Assembly: GCA_036345935.2 (NCBI GenBank)
Contig: JADWOT020001725.1
Span: 1 to 64,000, forward strand
Direction of reading: 5' to 3'
Length of the DNA: 64,000 nucleotides
Origin: Taenia hydatigena
Taxonomy: Eukaryota > Platyhelminthes > Cestoda > Cyclophyllidea > Taeniidae
Shown here piece by piece: positions 37,028 to 51,000 of the stretch. Both the position numbers and the translations under genes were made by a program. Within the stretch, counting starts at the first letter, position 1. Each line of letters starts with the position of its first letter. Under the pieces are notes generated by a model. It ran no database searches. It saw only the letters and a list, made by a program, of their open reading frames with translations, and was not told the origin of the DNA.

Positions 37028-37029
37028 TC

Positions 37030-39870
37030 TTTAGCATGACGGAACGGTTGAATTGTTACTCCGAGACGTAGTGACTAAGCTAAATAACTCACGTGTCTTA
37101 ACGATTTAATATTCGGCAGTAAAATGCAAGAAGATTTCATTTTTTCCACTCGTGAGTGATAGGAGTCAGCTCAGACATTTTCAAGGCAAAAATTCTGTGG
37201 CATACCTGACTAACAATCGACCCTCTCTTCGCATTAAGCTAAATCTTTTATTCAACTCTTGTATTTAGATGAGTTCGAATGGAGCATTGTGAACATAGTT
37301 GCGATGCTCATTTAGAACATACTCTATTGTTATGATCTTTTCCAACTTTGATGTGCTCCTTTTGGATTCTAGTGAAAGAATGGTCTAAGGTCGCATGCAG
37401 ACCATTTGTGAAGCTGGTTTGGTCATGCCACAATGCCTTCCTGGGTTGGGATACACATTGCTGCATTAGATTAGCAGTGCTCATGGAATGGCAATGGATT
37501 TTAGTGGCCGTGATGCCAACTTTTTGTACTCATGCTACGAATCTTCGGTGACTATGTGTTCCGATCCAAACTTTGGGCAGTTCGTTGCACCGAATCCATG
37601 ATCCACTTATGCACTAGTTCTCTACCAACTAGGTCTTCATCACAACAACCCACCATCTGTTATAAATGGACTCTTCTCTCTTCCTTCCTTACTAACATCC
37701 ATTATTTTGGTCACGATCTTCATGCATCAATTCATACTTCTGAGTCCTACACAGATCTTTTCTTACACTGCGGGTCACTCCTTGGGTCTTTGAGTTGTCG
37801 TACTTCCCGCTACTTCTTCAACATTCAACAATTGGTAACCAACTTACTGAGAAAACTAGAAAAATGCAGTGGGAGTCGTCAGAATATTAAACTACCTTTA
37901 GCCATTTTTCATGCAACTAACATCGAATAAAGTTCGTTGAATTTCCTTAAAGTAAAGTTTCAATTTTGACTAAAAAAGTAAAATCGGCTATTTTCGAGCA
38001 AGTGCTCAGAACATGCAGGATTTGAGCACTACTTCTTTGGGGTGAGGTGCGCTATACAATGCAGGGAACTTCTTGAATGTTATAAGTCTGCCGGATGTAT
38101 ACGAGGCTCCGTAGACATCTTGAAGAGCTTTTAAATAAATCCCTTCTAATTGGCTTACCAAACACTTGTCGCTTTCTTAATGAATAAAATGGTAGGGCAT
38201 ATACTTCTTCTCATTAAACAGATACACACATCACACTCTAGCCAGCCATTTCACTAATTTACGAGTATGGCCACCTGCCCATCAAATGCAAATGATTAAT
38301 TTCTGCAAGAAAATTTACCATTTACTAAGATACATACAATCTATCCATAAGCAGCATCAAGTTGGAACACGTAGAGGATCATTAGATGCTGCTTTCATCT
38401 ATTTGAAGAGCAAAAAACACTAGATATTTAGCTATTTGGTAACTTTGCTCCATAGCCAGGGCCTTGAAGCATTATTATCCCTTTGATGTCTTATTTCTGT
38501 CAAAGACGTCCAGTTTCGCTGCTTTTTAATCTCTGTGCCTATAGTATGGAAATTAGGGCAACAGTGGTCTGGATTTCGAAAGGGCCACCAACCAAATAGT
38601 CAGTGTGCAGACTGCAGAACCAAGAACTCGATTTGACTTTGACATATAAATAAGGGTGCAGCATATGGTTGGGACCCAAAAGCTGACAAATTAGAGCTGC
38701 TGCTGATACAGCAACTAGGTCTTAAGCTAACATTGTGGGTGAAGTTATTATTGGCCTAGTCTGTGACTGAGGCATTGAAGTGCCTTAGCCATGCAAGCCG
38801 TGATTAGACATTTGGCCTTAAAATTCTTGCCACTGTTGGCACTTCGGAATTAGGGTATGAGCAGCTTAGAGGGAAGCAGAAAAGTACTCAGTCTTTAGTT
38901 TTTTGACAACATTATTAGTAATGAACAGCATAGCGAAACCGGACATGGAATATTTTGGGTTGCAGAAACCCCTAGCCGATGTGGTTGACGCTGGTGTGTA
39001 AACCGGAAATCTGGCTTCATCAATGCGTGCGAAATAAGTGTATTTCACTCAAGCAATGTCAGCAATGACCCAGCACAAAATACTCGGCAGTAAACGACAT
39101 TTAATTTAGCCATAAACATTGGCACTGCATGAGTTCATTGTCGCCAGCATTCATTACAGCCCTGGTAGACTGCCAGTTCTGCATTGTTGATTCTGCACAA
39201 CTCCACAAAGATTACTGTGACGTGTTTTTAGAGTGGTAGGTGAAAGTGGCGATTTTCAGCTTAATTCTTCTAAAAGTATGCTGCTATTGCACAAAACGTT
39301 GTTATACTCCGAGTGCCACTAATGATTATCACACCTACTTTCATCGAGGCCTTAAGCCCCAATTCATTGACGGAATGGCATTGGAAAGGGTGCCTGCATC
39401 TCAAGATTTCTTGTGATGCCCTTCATGCAAAGCTCGACTAAAAGCCTCCATTCAATGGACTCATCAATTTTACTTGTTATTCAGAGGATTCCAATTATTA
39501 ACTCACTACAATAGTTGCTTTAATCGAATTGTTATAGTGCCAACATCTTTGTAATATATGAACGGCATCTCAGCTATTGAGCTGCATTACGAGCACATCT
39601 AAACAAAAGAGATATAAAGCTTTTTTCGTGAATTAGCCACTCTCCTTGTTATGGGACCACAGAAAGAACTGGTTGGCACTAAGCCATGTCTGGTAACCTC
39701 GATCTGTGTGCGCATTGGGTGGAAAATTAGCAGAATGAATCACGCATATGACTTTTAACTCAGACCAATCCTGGTCATAGAGGTACTCGATTACCACTTA
39801 TTAGTGCTTACCTTGGCGCTTTTATCAGTAGCCACAACTTACTTTTGCGATTTGATTAGAAAACTGCCCT
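37030..39870. other. Mostly unassigned stretch
   Basis: A + strand frame at 37,532-37,930 (132 codons) is open but Ser/Thr/Leu-rich and motif-free, in T/C-rich sequence. It could be a decayed part of the retroelement at 36.8 kb, but nothing shows this. No RNA gene was found. Confidence 0.4.
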
Positions 39871-40115
39871 AAGAATCTACTAAATTGGAATAGGCTCCTG
39901 CAGTAATTCTAATCAAATCTAGGTCTAAATAAACAGAAAATTGCGCAGCTCCATCCGCTTGCGTTAATTCAGCTTTCTTTGCCAAAATAGGTCACTTAAT
40001 TATTAACCAGGTCTAAATTTTATTGCACAACATGGAAATATCACAGCTACCAGAGATAGAGGAAACAGCTGAATACAAAATTGAATAATTGGAGATGTGC
40101 CGATTCTATCCCATT
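39870..40115 (-). repeat. Repeat family A, partial inverted copy
   Basis: The reverse complement reads 'ttattcaattttgta', 'ctctggtagctgtgatat', 'gcaataaaatttagacctgg', 'ctattttggcaaagaaagc' and 'gtttatttagacctagat', in the order of the 3' ends of copies 1 (2,440-2,640) and 2 (21,140-21,310). Only the 3' quarter of the family is present. Confidence 0.75.
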
Positions 40116-40424
40116 TTTCGTATTGAAATCAATCGTATTACACTGGGCTCATTCCAAGGCATCAAGCGTCTTACATTTGAACCGCACTTAACTGGAACGC
40201 AAGAAGCCTAACATTTGATTTGATACCGAATCCTAACTAAATTACGATTGAAATATACAAAATATTGCGCAGTGTGACATCCACGCTCTCTGATTTTTGT
40301 CAATGCAAACTCTTGATACAGCTTCATGACACAGATACCATGGTTTTGGAGGAGACCTACGTTTTTGGCTCCGTAGCAATTTAACAACCAAGGCCTCATT
40401 AAAACCACTTTAAGAACAAAGTAA

Positions 40425-40694
40425 AGTTTGCTCAAAGTGGAGTGCACTTATACAACGCCTTACGAGTACGTTGATCCAAGCTACCAATTAAAACCTAATA
40501 CCATTCTGACCTTTTCGATGGCGGAGGATCGCAGTGGTCAGCTCTTTCACAATTACATTCTTTATTTGCATAACCTTGGTGCTCCTATCCGTAACCCCTT
40601 AACTATTGATATGCCGTTTACAGGTTTACATGGACAGCAAAAGAAATCGCCTACTACTGCCGTAGCACCTTTTTACTTTGAAATCGATATGCAG
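40425..40694 (+). CDS. Exon-like segment, possibly integrin-alpha-like
   Basis: An uninterrupted frame begins VECTYTTPYEYVDPSYQLKP, continues with LYLHNLGAPIRNPLTIDMPF, and meets a donor-like CAG|GTAGTA at 40,694/40,695. The 'hNlGapi.n.l.idmP' pattern resembles the 'nxGps.i.n..l.i.wP' strand pairs of integrin alpha-chain leg domains. No cation-binding or GFFKR signature is present, so the family call is tentative. Codon-like third-position variety and low stop density support coding more than the identity. Confidence 0.35.
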
Positions 40695-40949
40695 GTAGTA
40701 GAAGCTAGCGAATCACTCCTCTAACATTAAATTTACGTAAGGCTAAACCCGTCTTTTCACTCGTTTTAACAGCAGTCTTACTTGTCTAGCCAATTTTGGC
40801 AACACTCGCTGTATAAACTCAGACATAAAGTAATAAAAGGCTTTTATCTATTGTGGCGCTCATTATATCTCACACATGCATTATTTTCAGGCATAAATTT
40901 TATCACATCCAAGGTATCAAAAGATCCACATAAATTAAGTGTATTGCAG

Positions 40950-41009
40950 ATGGCACCAGTAATTTTACGCTGCGAGTTAATGCTACCCTAATTTGTGAAG
41001 AAAAGTTGT
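40950..41009 (+). other. Possible following exon
   Basis: After 'agtgtattgcag' a phase-1 reading gives GTSNFTLRVNATLICEEKL and then TGA. The previous segment would have to end in phase 1 for this frame, which its GTAGTA donor does not give; the phase-0 reading (MAPVILRCELMLP) fits the junction but looks less like a protein. Left as a candidate. Confidence 0.2.
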
Positions 41010-42341
41010 GATCCTTGGTGACAGGAATCGAACAAAGGGACAGTACTGAAATTAAATTCAATAAACAAGAAAAAGGTGGAGATCATTCGGAAATGTTGCA
41101 ATCATGACAGCATGCTCTACTGCATGGTTCAGTTAAAAAGTAATTCTAAAAGTGCAGCAAGGCAGACAGCCCTAAGCATCCTAAATAGGTTCCAGATAAT
41201 CCATCTCGGAGGATGGAACTTTAGATCACACATAAAGCCTTGGAATTAAAGGTGGTCCTTGTACCTTGGCAACAAAGTTCCATGACTTCGCCGAGTTAAG
41301 GTTGAGCTATTCGAGATAGCATGGTAAGGAGAGTAGGAATGCAGGAAAAATGTCTGCGTAGGCTCTGCAATCAATGCGCTTCTATATTTCAATCCCTTTG
41401 TGGTGAAGGAGTTCAATCAGCCAAGAAGAACACGCAGATTCACAATTTAAAAATGAGAGAGTGTGTGTTTGTGTAACCATAAGAACTGATCAGATGACAA
41501 AGGTTTGCTCAACGACCAATCCTGGAAAGAGAGGCGACTTTTATTTAACATATCATTCTCCCAACCACTACCGAATTCAGAGACTCTGCCTTTTACTTAC
41601 CGACTGGCTACGTGATTCGTAAAGACATCTTTTGCTACTGATCAAAGCAGCTTAAAAAGAGCATTCACGTTTGAGATGTGATGGCAAAGAGCGCCTGTGA
41701 TCTTCTGTTAAAAGGCTTATTTGGTGCAGCGTAAAATGTCGCATCTCATAAAAATTGTTTGGCAAATGGAAGTGTGTTGATAGCTGGGAATCATAGAAAG
41801 ACCTACCTCATGGAAAAGAGCAGAAAGGACCATCAGCGCAGACTCCAGAAGTACAAATCTTTGTTGAATTGGTCCTCAAAAATCCCAGCTTAAAGGTTTG
41901 GCATTATACTGGGGAGCGGGCAAAGAATAAACGCACTTTTCTGCCTCCTGCAATATTAAGTGCCATGATCGCATTAACATAGGGTTAAAGTCACTTGCGT
42001 GTGGGTTCGGATGAGGAAATTACAGTGGGACTGGTAGCGAATTTCGCAGCAATTACAATTTCCGGTTAATAATATTTGTATTTGAATAAACACATGCCAT
42101 TGACTGCAAAAACTATCTGTATAACCACTAATTCTGTGCAATTGCTTCCCTAGCGAATGCTACGACTATCCATACACCATGTAAGTAGGGACATGGAGGA
42201 CGTAGGATGATTAAATGAGGTGAGGATTGATGACGTCAATATTGGCAAACAGTTCATTAATCGTCTTGGCTGTCAGTCCAACCCATGCCGGATCCTTGCA
42301 ATTTGGTGAGCATGAATGGAACAGTGGTCTCGCTCCTGCAG

Positions 42342-42410
42342 ATTTTAAGAACTGCGGTAGAAATTGTCTAATTGTAAGCTATTTCACGCAATCAACCAGT
42401 ATCTCTTTAG
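42342..42410 (+). other. Possible short phase 1-1 exon
   Basis: Acceptor 'tcgctcctgcag' and donor TTTAG|GTAGAG bound 69 nt that read FKNCGRNCLIVSYFTQSTSI. The Cys pair and length suit an extracellular exon near the end of an integrin-type leg, but there is no independent support. Confidence 0.2.
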
Positions 42411-42419
42411 GTAGAGGCT

Positions 42420-45400
42420 AGTCGGAGGACTCATTGGCTGGTGTTTCAACGCAAATGGCGTACGGTGGAATCTCTTCGGTCCATGTCTTTTGCGTGGCAA
42501 TATCACCTCTTGGAAGGGGTTATATTCCACGAACACATAGGGTATTCTTTTGGGAGTGAGCGGCCACGAAAAGGTGTGATAATCTGATGCTAGCTGAAAG
42601 AGGTCAGCAGGAGACGCTAAGAACGCCATTAGTAAGTTCGTGTCACAACTTTTAAGACCAAACTGCAGAGACCAAAGGTACTTTGTCATTGAACTGACAC
42701 AAGACACGAATCACATCACTAATTATTGCTTACACATTGGCTTTGTATGGCTAGCCGATAGTTATTGGAAAAGACTAAAACTACTTAAGTTTGTTGGTAG
42801 AAATTTGGTAGAACGAAATCGTAAGGCAATATTTACCCTTTCCTTGAATCATTGAACACTTGATCAGTTACCTTGCAAATTTTTATCACAGATGTGGTTC
42901 GTCAGCGGGCGAGTAAAATGGTGACAGATCAACTGGCAGTTGGTCCAAGTGCGACCTAGCTAGATTCGTACATTGGCGAGATTTTCTGTTTTCTCAAGCT
43001 AATTCGAGAAAGAGAAATGCAACATCGCTAATATGAGTAAACCTTAAATTAACATGCCTTTCTATTTTACTAATTTTACTTTTCATTCGCTTGTGTTTAG
43101 AGTAAAATGAGAAGATGAGGCTTTGAACACCTTGCGATTTGGATAAACCAATTCTTCTAAGAGCTGCAAATAAAACACGCAAAGTCATTTTTGGACTTGA
43201 AAGCTGTTTTGTATTACTAGAAGAAGCTCAATATTCAAAAGAGTGACTGATGTTGTTAGATGCATTCTCAGTTAAGAGAGCACTGATTGTAAAAATAGGG
43301 CGAAATAATAGGAGGGATATGTGGAATGGTCGCTTGCATACTTGATACATGGCCCATCAAAACAAACTTATCGCAGAAGTGGAGAACTCTACAACCAATA
43401 GTAGGTCATTTTAAGGAATTATGAAGCAGAAACTGCGCAAAAAAATCAATGTCATGCTCTTATCATCATCATTATAAAGGCAGTTCTAACTGATTTTTGA
43501 TGTCTGGGTACCGCCGAGACAGTCGTGGGTGCCACATGTGTAGTGGTTTCTCAGTCGCATTTGGGGTGAAATAATTGGTAGCAAGATTGCTGATAATTTG
43601 AAGGTAATTTTTTGTCCAACGTACGAATGAGGGTAAAGTCGCGATCCTTCCCGATATGAAAGGCTATTTTTAAGAATGTTGAAGATGTGGACAGTAGTCC
43701 TACTGTCGCTCAAGTAGAACTGAATGCACGGCATTGTGATCGCTGGATAACCAAATCCACGGGGATATGGAAAGATGGTCTTAGTTTCCAAGCCCCCACA
43801 CCCTCCCCCCGCACGCTTTCTGTGGTTGTAGACCTTGAGGTGGCATGTGACTTTACATGAAAATACTATGATGCCAATCATCCATTCTCATTGCAATAGT
43901 TCATTCATCATTTCGTCAGGTGTACTAAAGAAGGTGGCTCCGCTTTTCGTGGAGTCTATAGCCTTAGTTATACCACGTTACAAAGGTGGCCTGAGTCGGT
44001 CACATGTCTCAGGTCTAATTGGAAGGTGCGCATGGCATAAAGACGCTCAATACCACAGATGATATCACAATCATAAAATCATGCATATCGAGTTCGCTTT
44101 AGCGCAGAACCAAGACTACAGTCCGTTAATTCAAGAACTTTGTCACAAGTTAGCATGAAACGGTGATTGATCCTCCGCTTGGACGACTTGCACGAGAAAG
44201 TAGTGCTCTTGAAAGGCACAGTGATTGGCAAAACCAACTTGTAAGTAAAAGTGTTTTAATCGCTGCGCCATTGTCGTGGTAGGTTTGTCATCTCCTCGTG
44301 AATAGACTATGACCTACGATTCGGCTATGACTAAAAATCTGCCAGCGCTTGAAGGTTGACAATGATTTTGCCCTCGTGTGCTTGTCATTTCTGCACAAAG
44401 TGCACTCTTTTGTGCTTTAGATGCGCGTATGCATAAGCAAGTGCTTTGTTTAGCTAGAATATACTTTATTTGATGGTAACATGCTTTTATTCATCGTTAC
44501 ATATGAGATGTTTTGAGCAATATAAAGTGGGTTTAAATTAGGCTAAATGCAGCTGGTTGCATATAAAATCCATGAAAACCGCCAGGCCACAACAAGGGAG
44601 AGAATGAAGGGGGGGCAAGGCGTGCTTAGACACGAATTACAATTGCGTCTTTGACTTTTGATTAAATGTTGAGTTTGATTGCTCTTGTTAGTTATTTTAC
44701 TGTAGAGGTTCTGCTTTTGCGATGACTATTCCTGCACAGCAAGGTCCGAGAGCTTTAGATCAAAGCCATGGGATAAGGAGATAGGTGGCGTGTGCTAATG
44801 ATGGGAAGCAAGAACAATTGTTTCGTTCCCAAATTTTGTACTGCCTTTAAACATAGGATGGCAAAGTGGAAAGTATTTCCCACTCCCGTCGAAACCTTTT
44901 GCAGCTTACGCAGCCTGGGGTAGTTTTGTTAACTCTAGGTCACCAACACCCTTCTGTGGTGCTGATCCACCCGCAACAGCATGACTACAGAGCGTTCGTC
45001 ATTCGTCCATGCTGCGTTGTGTCGTTAGCTCCATGGTTCTAAACTTCACGTCTATTTGTTCAGTGTGCCATCACACTGATCTAAGCGAATAAGCTTTTTC
45101 CGAATGGCAGACCAAAAGTTTTACAAGATGAGCAGGCGTAACTGCATTTTAAACACAAGGATAGCAAATTGCTCCACTTTCGTTTAATGTTAACTTGATT
45201 CGAATTTTTCCTCCATCGGAATGCACCAAATAGCCTTGATAGCTAAGACACTAATTGAAAGGAAGTGGCCGTGAGGAGGTTATGTGAGAGGTCACGCTAC
45301 CGTAACTACAAATGCTGCTTGCTACTTCTATGAAGACCCATTAACTAAGGAGGCTGGATCGCAGGCGTGTAGTCACCAGCTTTATGATGTTTGACAACAG

Positions 45401-47910
45401 TTGACAGCAGCTTGGCACAAGAGCATAAGTTCGATTTTTTTGCGCTTTTGCTTACAATGCGCACATGCTACCGACTGATGAACGTCTTTGGGAATTTCAT
45501 GGCAAGCATGGTGTGGGTCAATTGATGGCAGCATCACCATGCCACAGACATTTGGCATGGACTAGGCTAGTAGCTGAGCTTCTTGTTAATTACGACTTCA
45601 TAATCCTCACCTCCTATCATGCCATAAGATGGACGGAAGGCAGACCAATTTCAAATTAGGCTTTTAGACACCTGCTTGGGCTTTTGGATTATTTGATTTT
45701 TATTGCTCCTTCCGAAGGTGCGTGTATTTGAGTTCTTCATCTGGTCTAAATGCCGGTTCTCTTGTTGACTAAGTTCTCTACTTATGAAAGCACAGGGATT
45801 TTCCGGATGGAGTCAAAACTTCCTTGCATTAAGTTTTTCCCGATATCTTGTGTGAAAGCAAAGTGAACATTTGAGTCGTAGCATTTTCTCCTTTAATAGT
45901 GACTTTATCCATGAACGGTTGCTTTCATCTCATTTTCCAAGCCATTCTGCCAAACTACCCAGGTCCTGCGTCCATTGTCAACGCAGCCTCTGCTGCAAGT
46001 CAACACTGTGTGCAAGCAATCCATCCATCAGAGAAACGGAGTTTTATTGCAACCTGAGGTGACAAGGTGAAGCGTACTTATTCTCTTCACAAAGCTAAGC
46101 ATTGATTGCCTTCATTGCATCAGCCAGGCTTAATAAATTATCGCTGCACCAGTAATCTCATGTTTTTCGCAAGGATCTATATCAACTCAACTGCTGTCCC
46201 AGCCATCAGATGCAGAGAAGACCTAGATGCAACTATTCTGCCTCTGTCTAATCACACTCTGATGTCTGCACTACGTCAATGCAATTGCTTGCTCTGTGAT
46301 GCCACTTCCCAACAATCGGTTGTAGTTTCCCACAAATTAGCCACATTTGACATTTAAAAGTGTGGATCATACTTAAAAAGGCCAAAATTGTGATTAAACA
46401 TCCATAATTCTTCTTTATTAAGGGGGCTTTATGGATGTTGACTGCAGGTGCGGACATTAAAGCACTTCGCACTTGCCATGCAACCTAAGAGGCGGTAAGT
46501 GCTGTCACACCTTGGGTTGTAAGGTTTGATTTGCTTTACTCACAGAATAACACTGAAATAGACTGACTGCTAATAAAAACTCTTCCGGGCCCAAGCATCT
46601 ATTGTCATCTCTCTTTAAAATTTTTTAAACGAAACAAAGAAGCACCCAAAATTTACTTGATAATCTTTTTGGGTGGAGGACTGACGATTCGGTTGGCCGT
46701 TCGGAAGCTTAAACGTTGCAAGACTAATCCGTCCATTTACTCATACATGTTATCTTGAGTTCGATAACTTGCGTCGCACTCGAGATCACCAGGGGCTTTA
46801 TTGAGACTACGAGTCGTGTTATTGTGCCACCTCCATCCTGCCCTTGTCTCACTTCTCTTCCTCTTTTAACTTTTGTGTTTAAGAATAATGTCATAACATA
46901 CTTTAAATGTCATAGCAGATGAAGTCCAATAACAATGCTATATGGTTGACAGTGACTTTGTCAGGTTTTCAGGAGAAAATACGCAAGCATTTTTTCACTG
47001 ATAGCAACATGACCCATCCGTTTTAGGAAAAGTACCACAGAGCACTTGCTCCCTACACATAGCTCTACACCTCAGCTCACTAATCGTTCCCTTCCCTCAT
47101 TGACTTTGAAGCAATTTCCGCTTACTTGAGGCTATTGGCAGAAAAGAGTCAAAGTGATGCCTTTGCAAGAGGGAGGACCACCCAGTTGTTCCTATTACTC
47201 ATGTGCATGTGCAAAAGTAAATGCGAAAAAGCTGTGTGAAATAGATGACTTGGCGATGACGGCAGGTTTTGTGTGCCACGTCTCATGTCATTCTTGGTCC
47301 CGGAAGCAAGTATAATCATGCAACGAATGCTAAAAATGCCAATTCCTTGATAGGTGTTAATGTCTAGCCATCGCCATTCTTGTCCACTTCAACTCCGTGT
47401 TTATGATGAGCCATAATGGATTACGAAGCGTTTTTTAAAGGCAATGGTAGCTATGGTTGCGATGCGCTTAGAGTATTATGACAAGTGCTGTCGAATTTAA
47501 CTATCCTAACACAGTTTCCTCCATAATTGCACACATTGTTATTACATATGCATTAGAAGCTACTACGAAGGGTGCTCGAAGCGACTACAATGGCTGCCTG
47601 CCATACTCTGATTGGAAATCGGAGTAAAAACTATTTTCAATGAAGCTAGCAATGCTTAATACAACTGCGATGCCAATTCGCTTATTCTTTTTAATGACAA
47701 TACCTGCGCAATTTGACATTGGTTTTGCCAACAGCTTCATCCCACGTCGATGGTTAGAGGACTTAAGTTACCATACCAAGTAGCGGTGAAAAAACGCCAT
47801 GCTTGTGTCAATTCGCAGTAATCAACACGTGGTCTAAATGCATGCATTCTCTCCCAGTGTTTGTGATACGACGTTCGCCTCATAAGGTTGTTCTTGCCTG
47901 AACACCCCAC
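42420..47910. other. Unassigned stretch
   Basis: Frames at 42,707-42,384 (-, 107 codons) and 43,881-43,486 (-, 131 codons) are open and not strongly biased in composition. The second reads PAITMPCIQFYLSDSRTTVH in part. I recognise neither. No splice chain, RNA gene or repeat pair was established. Confidence 0.4.
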
Positions 47911-47912
47911 AG

Positions 47913-48046
47913 GTATTTGGCGCAAGTCTATTAGCTATCTTCTGCACCTGCAAATGCAGAGGCGGGAAATCTCCACAACACAACGCAGTACCACCAAGAA
48001 GGTGTACAATCTCATGCAAATCAAGTTCATAATGTCACTTCGAAGG
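47913..48046 (+). other. Candidate internal exon, family unknown
   Basis: A good acceptor ('aacaccccacag') and a strong donor (AAGG|GTAAGT) bound 134 nt. The phase-1 frame is open and reads RKSISYLLHLQMQRREISTT, then TKKVYNLMQIKFIMSLRR. The segment is basic and amphipathic. No partner exon was found on either side. Confidence 0.3.
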
Positions 48047-48049
48047 GTA

Positions 48050-51000
48050 AGTTACTCATCCATTCTTAATGTTTGATAGTGCTATGCTTCCCATCTCTAA
48101 CGACCCCTCCATTCTACTGCTGAATGTGAATGACGCTTAAAAAAGTTCTGTTTACTCTTACGAGAAAGTTACTTTTATTCTTGTTGGCATTCACAATGCG
48201 TACAACAACAGCCCGTTGCATCAGCTGCTAAAATGAATGCGTGCAATGAGGTACAGCGTCATTTGTGCTCTACTGCTCGGGTCTTAGCTGAGCGCAACTG
48301 ACTATCAATTCATATGCTGAGCACGTGTCGTTTCAGAGTATTAAACCAGTTTACTTCTGGTCGCTTAGCAGTCTGCGCCCCATCGCGATCACCATTTCGG
48401 CATACAGAACTCCTCATTTAACACGATGAAATGAGGTTGCAGTGCAAAATCTTTGTTGGTGCTAAAGTCTGCGATCTTGCCTGCAAAACGAATTTGCTGC
48501 ACGCTGTGCTCTTCGAGGGATATGCATACCCGCGTGGCTCGCTGAAGTGAAAGTTCAACCACGTTTCTCAACCCTTAGCTGCAAAGCTTTGAATCCATTG
48601 GGGCTTCGACATTTGTGCTGCGACCTGCTGGCTTCCTCGTTAGAGAGGAAACTTAATCTACATCTAAGGCATCTGCTGGCAATCCGCGTCGCCCACGTGT
48701 CTCACCGCTATGCTCATCGTTGATTCTGACTACCTTCCCATCTCTGATTCTATTCACTCATTCAGCGTGCCTTGTGTTCAGCGTCCATGCCCACAATAAA
48801 TCACATGGGAGGACCAATGGTCAGAATAGGAACAGTGGTAGGAATGCGCGTCATGTGGAAGTTAAAATTCGGTAGACGGTGCTGTGTCACAGACTCGCTA
48901 ACTTTTCCTTTAAGCATCGCAAATGTTGAAACACTGTGAAATCGGCTGCTTTGAAGAAAACTGTTGAAAAATCATGATTGCACTTTCGCAGTGAGTCACA
49001 CGAGGAAGTAGTGAGCCAGTCGAGTCATACCTTGAACTCATGCATGCCTCTGGTGACTGCGCAATGAGCTGTCATTCATTCCTTTGATTGAAAGCTAACA
49101 TTATTTACACGTATAATTTCTGCATGTACTAGACTCATTTCCCTTTTGCTGTAAATGTTGGCAAGACTGCATACCAACCTACATATGCACTTACTTGTTT
49201 GTAATGCTACTTCTTGCAAAGAGGTGGTTGCCCATGATGAGTTTGGTACTTACGGCAAGGGCTAGGGTTGTAGCAAAGCACAGATGGCACCTAGAGAGTC
49301 CAAAAAGGGAAATGCGCTGTCCATCAGTGATTTCAATTAAGAGAAAATTATAAATGGTGCTCTGGCTGTGGCAGTGCATGCAAAGGGCGGGTGCATGGAG
49401 TATTTTGCGTTAACCAATTCACATGACAGCCTGCAGGTGTTATGACGCCCAGTACACCCTTTTATTGATATTGGAGCTCTCGAGGGAGGAAATGTCATTG
49501 CGCTAACCATAAGTACAACATATCAAGCAAAGCGTCACCAAACATTGTCGCTTTTAAAGGCGACTTATATCAATGGCGTTGTTGATGTTGAGGTAGGGCC
49601 TAGTCATCACACTGACGTGATACTGCATAAACGACTTGAGAGGTGGCAGAAAAAGACCAATGTATGTAAGTAGTCACAATCGATAAAGGAAGACACTCGA
49701 ATGATAGAGTAGGTCTTGTCTTTCCTAAAAAGTGTTTCAAAACTGCTATCTGATCACAAACTGGCGAAGTAGGCTTCTCTAAGACTCGTTTTGAATCCCT
49801 CCAAATAAATTTTGCGCATCAAGGTGCAAGAATCCCTTCATTAACACAAACGCATATTGCAGCCAAGGAGAGCCATATAGTCAAAACACAGGAGTAGTTT
49901 AACATCGTGGAAGAGCTTGAGGAGGTCTTAGTGGCAATAATGAGAGCAACGAGGTTCTAAGACAAAGGTGTAAGCTTGCTTGGCGCAGGTTGGGTGTGTC
50001 CTCTCCTTGCTGGAAGGATAGGTGGAGTAGTGGGCCATAGAGGGACAGGCGGCATTTGATCTGTCATCCATTGCTTAAGTGATTTATTCGTTTTGAAAAC
50101 ATTCCGCTGTTAGACGGGTGAAAGAACAGCTTGGGAACATTAAAACGAGAGAGTTTTTCTGGCAGGAATGTTACAGGAAAATAAATGGAATGTGAAAAGA
50201 ACAGTAATCTCACTTTGTGGGTAAATCAAAGCTATTGTGATGGCATTAAAGTAGCCGTTCTATTTTATTTTATGTCCAAATGTAACACAAAAGTTTTGAA
50301 GCAAATTTGGCAAATCCGGATGAGTGCTGGCTTTTGTCAGGTCATAATAGCACCCTAGCATGTACCGCCTACCACCGACGTGACATCTCCAGGTTGCCTG
50401 AGCATGTAACGCGTCACAGCTCGCGAATCATGAAATTTGCAGGCATTCGTCCCTTCAACAAATAAACGCATCTCACACGGTCACAGCTACTCGGTCATTT
50501 GACACCTGGACAGTCCTGTTGGACAGATGTGGTGACCTAACGTTGCTGATCCATCCTTCGTGACATGGTCGCATTCGAATGCCTGGACCGTTTAATCACA
50601 ACTCGGAATTCCAAATAAACATGACGTAACCTATGCCAGCCTAGCTGGAAAGGAGAAGCAGTGGCAAACTGATTCACTTATGTGTTTAAATACCATTCGG
50701 TTGCCGTGATTTTAGTGGCATTGATGTCTGTCTCGAAAGCTCTCCGGTGACTTGGTTCTGCATGCAGTCCTGTCAAAAAACAGCCTGCTGTGTGATGCTA
50801 TGAATGCTGTCGTTTGAATCCTGCTGATAACCAAATGCCAAATAATCTGTTAAGTTTTTATATATATGGGCGATTCCTTCACAAGTTGTCGTTTTTATGA
50901 TAGCATTATCAAAAGGGCTTTGGCCCATGTAAATAGTTTGGTAGGCGAATATCTCTACTAAGGCTGCTAATGTGGGTAGTTACTCGTTATAGTCCTCAGT

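Noticed and set aside
41015..41045. A T-arm-like sequence on the - strand ('gttcgattcctgtc')
   Set aside because: The sequence upstream on that strand is AT-rich and gives no D or anticodon arm.
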